64,000 nt of DNA from the NCBI RefSeq assembly GCF_903819435.1, contig NZ_CAIJDP010000052.1, positions 33,555 through 97,554 of the forward strand, read 5' to 3'. Positions 59,123-64,000 of this stretch are shown here, piece after piece; the stretch's first letter is position 1, and each line of letters begins with the position of its first letter. The stretch is from Flavobacterium salmonis (GTDB lineage Bacteria > Bacteroidota > Bacteroidia > Flavobacteriales > Flavobacteriaceae). The notes under the pieces are model-generated. The model was not told where the DNA came from, did no database searches, and saw nothing but the letters and a program-made list of their open reading frames with translations. Made by a program: the position numbers and the translations under genes.

Positions 59123-59177
59123 CTATATAGTAGGAATTAAATTTTAAATCTATGCTGTTTATTAAGGTTATGGGATG

Positions 59178-59765
59178 CTATGGATAACGTCTGATAAACA
59201 GGTTCTTATACTGCATGATATTTTCTGAAAACAGAAATAACACAATGATTGCAAAAGTACCTGAAACGGCGGAAAGTGGTATCGTGAGAACAGGTGAAAT
59301 GCTTGCTTTTTTTCTATTCTTTTTAGCCTGCCATACGATTGCCAAAGCTGCCAACAAGACGAATACGCTATTAAAAACGAGATGGACGTTCCATGTCATT
59401 TTTTCTAATATTCCTCCGCAGGAACAGGGAACGAAGGAACTGTAATGAAGGATGATGAAAATGTAAACGCTGAACATGGTCATTAGTATGAAGGCTCCCA
59501 GAAGTCCTAAACTTCTAAACTTTGGTATCATGAGCAACAGTGCAATGAGCAGTTCGGTACCCGGAACGAGCCATGCCACCCCAACTGCAAAGGCACTTAG
59601 CAAAGGCGACTGCCCCAACTGTAACTGAAAGTTTTCGAAATCTAATAATTTGCTGACTGCCGCGTAGACAAATAAAAGGATATACAGATAACCGATTATT
59701 TCTACAATAATACTTTTAAAACGTGCTTTTGACTCCATACCCTTATCTGTTTGCTTTTTATACAC
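59178..59765 (-). CDS. MauE/DoxX-like membrane protein
   Basis: A 195-aa protein with five predicted membrane helices. The start may be 59765 or the second Met at 59738 (MESKARFK). The pattern IIGYLYILLFVYAAVSKLLDFENF, the loop LGQSPLLSAFAVGVAWLVPGTEL and the conserved CSCGG (Cys114, Cys116) identify the MauE-type membrane family, related to DoxX and vitamin-K-reductase-like redox proteins. In this group a Cys pair may take part in thiol transfer. No thioredoxin-like partner is visible next to it. It is on the same strand as the DUF6520 gene. Confidence 0.8.
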   Translation of the reverse strand: MYKKQTDKGMESKARFKSIIVEIIGYLYILLFVYAAVSKLLDFENFQLQLGQSPLLSAFAVGVAWLVPGTELLIALLLMIPKFRSLGLLGAFILMTMFSVYIFIILHYSSFVPCSCGGILEKMTWNVHLVFNSVFVLLAALAIVWQAKKNRKKASISPVLTIPLSAVSGTFAIIVLFLFSENIMQYKNLFIRRYP

Positions 59766-59981
59766 TATTTGTTTCTAAACTCTAAACAAATTTAGATGGG
59801 TCGTTTTTAAAAAGTGTTGTAAAAAACAGGACAAAAGTTGTGAAAAACGTGCCTTTTTCAGGTTTTGAAAAAGGTTCAGGCCTTTTATTAAAATTTTACC
59901 CTTAAAGAATAGACAAGCACACGAGAAATCATTTTATTGATAAATAGTAGCAGAAAAATTTCCAGAATCGAAAAAACATTT

Positions 59982-59989
59982 TATCTTTG
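59982..59989 (+). promoter_or_regulatory. -7 box of the tRNA-Ser promoter
   Basis: TATCTTTG matches the Bacteroidota TAnnTTTG consensus exactly and lies 32 bp before the tRNA. Followed by GCACCCGC, a usual start region for stable RNA genes in this group. Confidence 0.6.
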
Positions 59990-60021
59990 CACCCGCATTC
60001 AGAGCATGATTGCGTCTTACT

Positions 60022-60109
60022 GGAGGAATGGCAGAGCGGTCGAATGCGGCAGTCTTGAAAACTGTTGACTGTAACAGGTCCGGGGGTTCGAATCCCTCTT
60101 CCTCCGCCA
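60022..60109 (+). tRNA. tRNA-Ser(UGA)
   Basis: An 88-nt class II tRNA. Acceptor arms GGAGGAA and TTCCTCC pair perfectly, followed by G and an encoded CCA. The anticodon loop CTTGAAA contains TGA (60056-60058), flanked by the stem GCAGT/ACTGT. A long variable arm and the T-arm GGGGGTTCGAATCCCTC follow. The integrase remnant begins about 100 bp downstream, so this tRNA is a likely integration site. Confidence 0.96.
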
Positions 60110-60210
60110 AATGAAGTTTTAAAACAAACTTTAAAATTTGAAAGTCTTTAAAAATTAAGTTTTTAAAGGCTTTTTCTGTTTTTATACGCAATCAAAATAC
60201 ACATTAAATG

Positions 60211-60606
60211 TCATAGTACAGTGTACCAGGAAATGATAATCTTTGGATTATGACCAATAGATCAAAAACAGCAATTAGGGCAAATGTCCCTATCCTTCCT
60301 CCCACCCTGGCGATTATTAATAAATACAGGAACATGCAAATTGGACTGATCCCAAAGTTATCTAATCAAAAAATGAATGCTTATCTAAAGGAAATTGCTG
60401 ATTTGTGCGGTATCGATAAACACCTCACTTGGTATGTAGCGAGACATACGTTTGCAACAACCGTGACTTTAGGTAATGGAATAAGAATAGAGAATGTTTG
60501 AGCAATGATGGGACATACTAATATAAAACAGACTCAGCATTATGCTAAGGTACTGGATATAAACATCATGGAAGATATGTCAAAATTAAAACAAAAGTAT
60601 ACTTGA
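60211..60606 (+). pseudogene. Remnant of a tyrosine-recombinase integrase
   Basis: The frame reads NDNLWIMTNRSKTAIRANVPILPP and then the catalytic C-terminal part of a phage/transposon integrase: HLTWYVARHTFATT (His-x-x-Arg box) and MMGHTNIKQTQHYAKVLD (His and the nucleophile Tyr). A TGA at 60499-60501 interrupts it in frame, between ENV and AMMGH, where a Ser or Arg is usual. The N-terminal arm-binding domain and first catalytic Arg are missing. It is therefore a non-functional relic of an element inserted beside tRNA-Ser. Confidence 0.85.
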
Positions 60607-60954
60607 ACAATTAGCCAGTTAAACACTGACTAGACTACTATTAAAAAGGCAAAAGAATTCACAATTGAATCCTTTGCCTTTGTATTGAAATAGAATCTTA
60701 TCTTACTTGTAGAAGTACAATCAATAATAATCACGGTTCGTCTGCACCAGAAGAATACCAATATTGCTTATTTTTTATTGGATAAACTTTTTAAAATTCC
60801 AGTTCCATTTTTTCATCGTACATTATTTTTAAAGTTTAAAAATTCAGATAAAAAACGGAGGTGTAGCCGCTGTCGCAGTTCCTCTTTCCTGTTACATATG
60901 CCATACTGCGCCGGAATGGACAGGGGCAATTCCTCCTTTAAATTGTTTTTAAGT
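60607..60954. other. Gap after the integrase remnant
   Basis: It contains one imperfect hairpin (60645-60681, AAAGGCAAA / TTTGCCTTT at its base), a terminator candidate for the lost integrase. The rest shows no gene that I can support. Confidence 0.4.
60645..60681 (+). terminator. Hairpin after the integrase remnant
   Basis: AAAGGCAAA (60645-60653) pairs with TTTGCCTTT (60673-60681), and the inner GAATTC/GAATCC arms extend the stem with one mismatch. It sits 39 bp after the end of the integrase frame. Confidence 0.55.
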
Positions 60955-61434
60955 TTATTCCCAAAGGGCTTCTGCTTCCTTCTGAGTTAAATTAATTGAT
61001 TCGAGTTTCTCACATTCTGAAACTATCAGTTCACTTACTGAGGAATTAAAAGGTGAGTTTTTCACTGAGGGAAACTCTCTAAGAAGAAGTTGCAGATAAT
61101 AGGTAAATTCTTTTTTGACTAATTTTTTCTTTGCGGCATCTGCAATAAAACTTTTTAATCGTGCCACCAAAGTATCAACGTCGTGAAAGGTAGTGTCAAA
61201 CTCTCCGAAGGAAGTTTGTTCTAAGATTGCTTCAGGTGATTCCTGATAATTTAATTCGGATTGAGAATCCTCGTAACTTGGATTTTCAAATCCACGGAAT
61301 TGAAGTTTCCGCTTTCCTGTTATAATTTCTTTGAGTTCATCAAAATAAAATCGAAATCCAACAAATAAATACCAGCTTGCCAATAGCAGAATAACTACGA
61401 CTATATAATTACCCCATGAAATGTTTGTAAACAT
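60955..61434 (-). CDS. Hypothetical protein with one N-terminal membrane anchor
   Basis: A 159-aa protein. A single membrane helix (about 8-28, GNYIVVVILLLASWYLFVGF) is followed by FYFDELKEIITGKRKLQF and a hydrophilic, mostly helical cytoplasmic part to the C-terminus (LKSFIADAAKKKLVKKEF, YYLQLLLREFPSV). I do not firmly recognise it. Proteins of this shape occur near conjugation genes of Bacteroidota integrative elements, and the neighbouring integrase relic fits, but that link is an inference. Confidence 0.6.
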   Translation of the reverse strand: MFTNISWGNYIVVVILLLASWYLFVGFRFYFDELKEIITGKRKLQFRGFENPSYEDSQSELNYQESPEAILEQTSFGEFDTTFHDVDTLVARLKSFIADAAKKKLVKKEFTYYLQLLLREFPSVKNSPFNSSVSELIVSECEKLESINLTQKEAEALWE

Positions 61435-61551
61435 ACTCTCTTCATTTTATAGCTCTACATTAGTTTCTCAAAATCCCGGCAAATAGATAATTCCTAGCCT
61501 GGATCTTCATCATTACGAGGCAAAGAAACAATACATATAAAACTGTCACAA

Positions 61552-61592
61552 GTACAACTTTTTGTTGTACCTCGGTTGTACCCCGTTGAACC
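61552..61592. repeat. Cluster of GTTGTACC direct and inverted repeats
   Basis: GTACAAC (61552-61558) and GTTGTAC (61564-61570) form a perfect inverted pair. GTTGTACC then repeats at 61564-61571 and 61575-61582, with a GTTGAACC variant at 61585-61592, so units are spaced 10-11 bp, one helical turn. This layout suits a DNA-binding protein such as a recombinase or regulator. Confidence 0.5.
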
Positions 61593-61640
61593 CCCAGCAA
61601 AATCAGGGAGAAAAAAATAAAAAAAATGTAAAAAAAATAA

Positions 61641-61661
61641 AGCCTCCCGATTTGAGAGGCT
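61641..61661 (-). terminator. Terminator of the PorP/CHU_C operon
   Basis: AGCCTC (61641-61646) pairs with GAGGCT (61656-61661). On the - strand it is followed by TTATTTTTTTTAC, a typical T-run. It lies about 80 bp after the PorP-like stop. Confidence 0.75.
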
Positions 61662-61738
61662 AATTAGATGATAAAATTCAAGTGTTTTAGGATTGCTTTT
61701 CCGACTCTAATATGATAAAAAGTTTGAAATTATCTGTA

Positions 61739-62674
61739 TTATTTAAAACCTTTTTCTTCATACCCTTTACCAAACCTATAATTAAGTATAATGCCGTGGG
61801 TATTAATATTGTTATATGTTTTTAAAGCGTAACTATAGTTGTATAATAATTTAAAATTAGTTCCTAAATGAAATCCTGCCAGCAAATTGACTGTTTCACT
61901 GGTGCGGTAACCTGCTCCAAATTCTACTTTGTTTATGTAGTTTATGATTACATTAAAATCAGCTTGAAGTGGTGCTCCGTTCACGTATTTAAGTAATATG
62001 CTAGGATTTATCATAACTTCTTCTAATTGAGTTGTAAAAAATCTATAGCCAAAATAGCTGTAATAAGGATTTTTTAAATTGATGTTTCTTTCAGATGACA
62101 AGGAGTTTCCTAATATATTAGGGGCTGAAACTCCCAAGTAAATACGATCCTTATTATACAAAATACCAATACCAAGAGTAGGGACAAAGGCATTAACATT
62201 GTTTTGAAATTCAGGGTCGTTTTCAATATTAAGACTCAATAGATCTTCACTGTATTTTGTGCCACCCGCACTTATTCCGAAAGATAGAATATTAGGATCA
62301 TACGCCCACCATTTCCCTCCATCATACCCTGAATCAAAGAAAATTTTATAGGAGTAAGCTCCAAAAAAGCTTGTAGCAGTTGTAACACCTATTTCATCTG
62401 TTGAGATACCTGCTGCCAATCCCAAATGCTTGGAGCGCAACGGTGCATTTACGGTTAGGCCTAAGTTTTTTGGGCTCCCTTCTACTGAATTAAACAATCC
62501 AGAGTTTATTAAAGTAACATCAATATCCTCATAATAACCTGAATGTGCCGGATTAATTACCACCGTATTATAACTATAATTAGCAAAAACGGGAGTTTGC
62601 TGTGCAAAAACAAAACTCATTTGCAGCGTAAACGAAACGGCAATAATAGTCCGTATAAAAAAATTGTTTGTCAT
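61739..62674 (-). CDS. PorP/SprF-family T9SS-associated membrane protein
   Basis: A 311-aa protein with a signal peptide (about 1-24, ending VFAQQ). The start of the mature part, PVFANYSYNTVVINPAHSGYYEDIDVTLI, and the barrel-like strands to the C-terminus (FKLLYNYSYALKTYNNIN, HGIILNYRFG) define the PorP/SprF family. Members are outer-membrane partners of the type IX secretion system; SprF-like ones are needed for export of the large adhesin encoded next to them. Here it follows a CHU_C-type protein by 3 bp, so it is probably its dedicated partner. Confidence 0.92.
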   Translation of the reverse strand: MTNNFFIRTIIAVSFTLQMSFVFAQQTPVFANYSYNTVVINPAHSGYYEDIDVTLINSGLFNSVEGSPKNLGLTVNAPLRSKHLGLAAGISTDEIGVTTATSFFGAYSYKIFFDSGYDGGKWWAYDPNILSFGISAGGTKYSEDLLSLNIENDPEFQNNVNAFVPTLGIGILYNKDRIYLGVSAPNILGNSLSSERNINLKNPYYSYFGYRFFTTQLEEVMINPSILLKYVNGAPLQADFNVIINYINKVEFGAGYRTSETVNLLAGFHLGTNFKLLYNYSYALKTYNNINTHGIILNYRFGKGYEEKGFK

Positions 62675-62677
62675 TAT

Positions 62678-64000
62678 TTATCGTTTTAGTACAAGGAAGC
62701 CCTTGGTTTTTTTAAGATGATGCATTCCGCTTATTTTTATATCAAAGAAGTAAGTTCCTTCTGGTAAAATATCCGCTCCCATACTTCTTTTTTTATTAGC
62801 TACACCACTAAATACATTGTTGGCATTGTCATAATTTTTAATCTGAAAAACAAGGTCTCCCCAACGGTTGTATATAGAAACTTCGTTATCAGGATATTTC
62901 TCTATCGTATCAATTTCCCAAAAATCATTTACATTATCATTGTTTGGAGAAAAACCGTATTTAGTATCGTCTTTGAGATCCGGTTCTACAAATACGGTAA
63001 TACTGTCTTCTGACATACAGCCCTCGGTGCTTCTGAAAACTACAGTATAAGTTGTAGTTTCTGAAGGATTAGCAAAAGGATTAGCTATAAGCAAATTACT
63101 CAGCCCGTCAGCCGTATTCCATTCAAAACTTCCTGCGGTCGATGCCACTGCATTAAGTTCTATGCTTTCACCTTCCTTTATATAAACATCATCACCGGCA
63201 GATACAGTAATTATTTCTGAAGATACTGTAAAATGACATTCCGAGCTGTTTCCAGTTACGTCTGTAGCTTTAATTTTTATATCCATACCATTAATAAAAG
63301 CTGTTCCGGAACCAGGTACTTGCGTGATTATTGGTGAAGAATCACAATTATCAATAACTGTGACTAAACTTCTGAAATCAGGTATAGTTGTTGTTTGGCA
63401 TGGTACAATTTGATTACCAATACACGAAATAGAAGGTGCAGTGATATCAGGATTGTTGGCAATAGTTTTTATTGTAGAGTCCAAAGCACCGCAACCTAAA
63501 GAACTTATCGAAAAATTAGTGTAACTACCTATTGATAAAGCATTCAAGGTAAAAACACCAGACTGAACATTCACAGTTGCAGAAGCAGCTGCTCCGTCTT
63601 TATCATAAATCAAAGCATACGTCCCGTCAGGTAAATTAGTCGATGTAAAGGCAATGCTTCCGTTACCCCCACAAGTCGAAGGATTGGTTGCTGTACCAGC
63701 GGTAAGTGTTGGACTAGCCGGATCCGAAATGGTTTTAGCTGTCGCTGTAGAACCGGTACATCCTGCATTGGTTATAGAAAAATCACTGTAGGTTCCTGCT
63801 TTCAGACCAGAAAGTGTAAAAGCATTACCCGATACCGTAACATTCACAGGGCTTGACGTAGCGGTAGCCCCTGAAGCTGTAAAGCTCAAAGCATACGTTC
63901 CGTCAGGCAGATTAGTGGAGCTAAAAGCGATGCTTCCGTTGCCCCCACAAGTCGAAGGATTGGTTGCTGTACCAGCGGTAAGTGTTGGACTAGCCGGATC
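62678..64000 (-). CDS. Gliding-motility-type CHU_C surface protein, C-terminal part (5' end outside the window)
   Basis: The frame is open to the window edge; the Met at 63889 is internal. From N to C: near-identical repeat units of 92 residues (TATNPSTCGGNGSIAF ... LPDGTYAL), an HYR-like domain (about residues 155-235 counted from that Met: SISCIGNQIVPC ... CHFTVSS), a region with VSAGDDVYIKEGESIEL and TYTVVFRSTEGC, and the CHU_C/type B T9SS sorting domain (GFSPNNDNVNDFWEI ... YNRWGDLVFQI ... PEGTYFFDIKI). Such proteins are secreted by T9SS and act as cell-surface adhesins. The PorP/SprF gene follows by 3 bp. Confidence 0.93.
   Translation of the reverse strand, partial: DPASPTLTAGTATNPSTCGGNGSIAFSSTNLPDGTYALSFTASGATATSSPVNVTVSGNAFTLSGLKAGTYSDFSITNAGCTGSTATAKTISDPASPTLTAGTATNPSTCGGNGSIAFTSTNLPDGTYALIYDKDGAAASATVNVQSGVFTLNALSIGSYTNFSISSLGCGALDSTIKTIANNPDITAPSISCIGNQIVPCQTTTIPDFRSLVTVIDNCDSSPIITQVPGSGTAFINGMDIKIKATDVTGNSSECHFTVSSEIITVSAGDDVYIKEGESIELNAVASTAGSFEWNTADGLSNLLIANPFANPSETTTYTVVFRSTEGCMSEDSITVFVEPDLKDDTKYGFSPNNDNVNDFWEIDTIEKYPDNEVSIYNRWGDLVFQIKNYDNANNVFSGVANKKRSMGADILPEGTYFFDIKISGMHHLKKTKGFLVLKR
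63651..64000 (-). repeat. 276-bp tandem repeat in the CHU_C protein gene
   Basis: Bases 63651-63724 and 63927-64000 differ at only 2 of 74 positions and lie 276 bp (92 codons) apart. The array runs beyond the window. The near-identity suggests recent duplication or gene conversion. Confidence 0.85.

Larger units (their letters stand above)
61435..61738. other. Gap with GTTGTACC repeats and a terminator
   Basis: A 304-bp gap between two - strand genes. It holds a repeat cluster (61552-61592) that may regulate the 159-aa gene or be a recombinase arm site, and the terminator (61641-61661) of the PorP/CHU_C unit. Both are listed separately. Confidence 0.5.

Noticed and set aside
59934..60191. 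A - strand frame across tRNA-Ser
   Set aside because: It is antisense to a perfectly folding tRNA; such frames are a common false annotation over tRNA-Ser genes.
60955..61434. Naming the 159-aa protein as a specific conjugation (Tra) protein
   Set aside because: Only the single membrane anchor and the nearby integrase relic support this; no Tra motif is visible.

Overview
The window comes from an AT-rich member of the Bacteroidota, most probably Flavobacterium or a close relative. The evidence is two SusC/SusD pairs, a type IX secretion (T9SS) C-terminal sorting domain, a gliding-motility-type (CHU_C) surface protein with a PorP/SprF partner, a DUF6520 peptide, promoter boxes of the TAnnTTTG type and a lack of Shine-Dalgarno sequences. 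No species can be fixed from this stretch alone.

Region 1 (1-12.1 kb, + strand): the end of an FG-GAP/VCBS-ASPIC repeat protein, an outer-membrane barrel protein, a small DoxX-like membrane protein, a SusC/SusD pair, two related palindromic intergenic elements and a secreted GH3 glycosidase. A perfect 15-bp hairpin separates it from the convergent next locus.

Region 2 (12.2-50.2 kb, - strand): a large glucuronoxylan utilisation locus. In transcription order it has a LacI regulator; GH67 alpha-glucuronidase, a broken uxuB-like gene, uxuA and a GH10 xylanase; a sugar/cation symporter and a cytoplasmic GH43; a GntR/LacI-hybrid regulator with xylB and xylA; a transaldolase; then SusC, SusD, GH43, an SGNH esterase, a three-esterase fusion (CE6-CE1-CBM48-CE1), GH115, GH30 (T9SS-exported), GH43, GH3-PA14 and GH97. 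Together these genes cover xylan capture, removal of acetyl, feruloyl, arabinosyl and glucuronosyl groups, backbone cutting, oligomer import, xylose entry into the pentose phosphate pathway and part of the glucuronate route. A 12-bp operator-like sequence, (A/G)CAATCGGTTGT, recurs in front of susC (twice), the symporter, aguA and the lacI gene, with looser copies at the symporter and at gntR-xylBA. It defines a probable LacI regulon and, at susC, covers the -33 position of a good promoter candidate.

Region 3 (51.1-57.6 kb, - strand): a LytTR two-component system, a TonB-dependent receptor with a DUF4249 lipoprotein, and an unrecognised two-part protein. By eye this stretch is richer in G+C than the xylan locus.

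Region 4 (57.6-61.7 kb): a decayed zone around tRNA-Ser(UGA). It holds the 3' remnant of an S9 peptidase, a frameshifted DUF6520 gene, a MauE-like membrane protein, a tyrosine-integrase remnant with an in-frame stop, an unknown membrane-anchored protein and a cluster of GTTGTACC repeats.

Region 5 (61.7-64 kb, - strand): a PorP/SprF-like protein and the C-terminal part of a large repetitive CHU_C surface protein that runs off the window.
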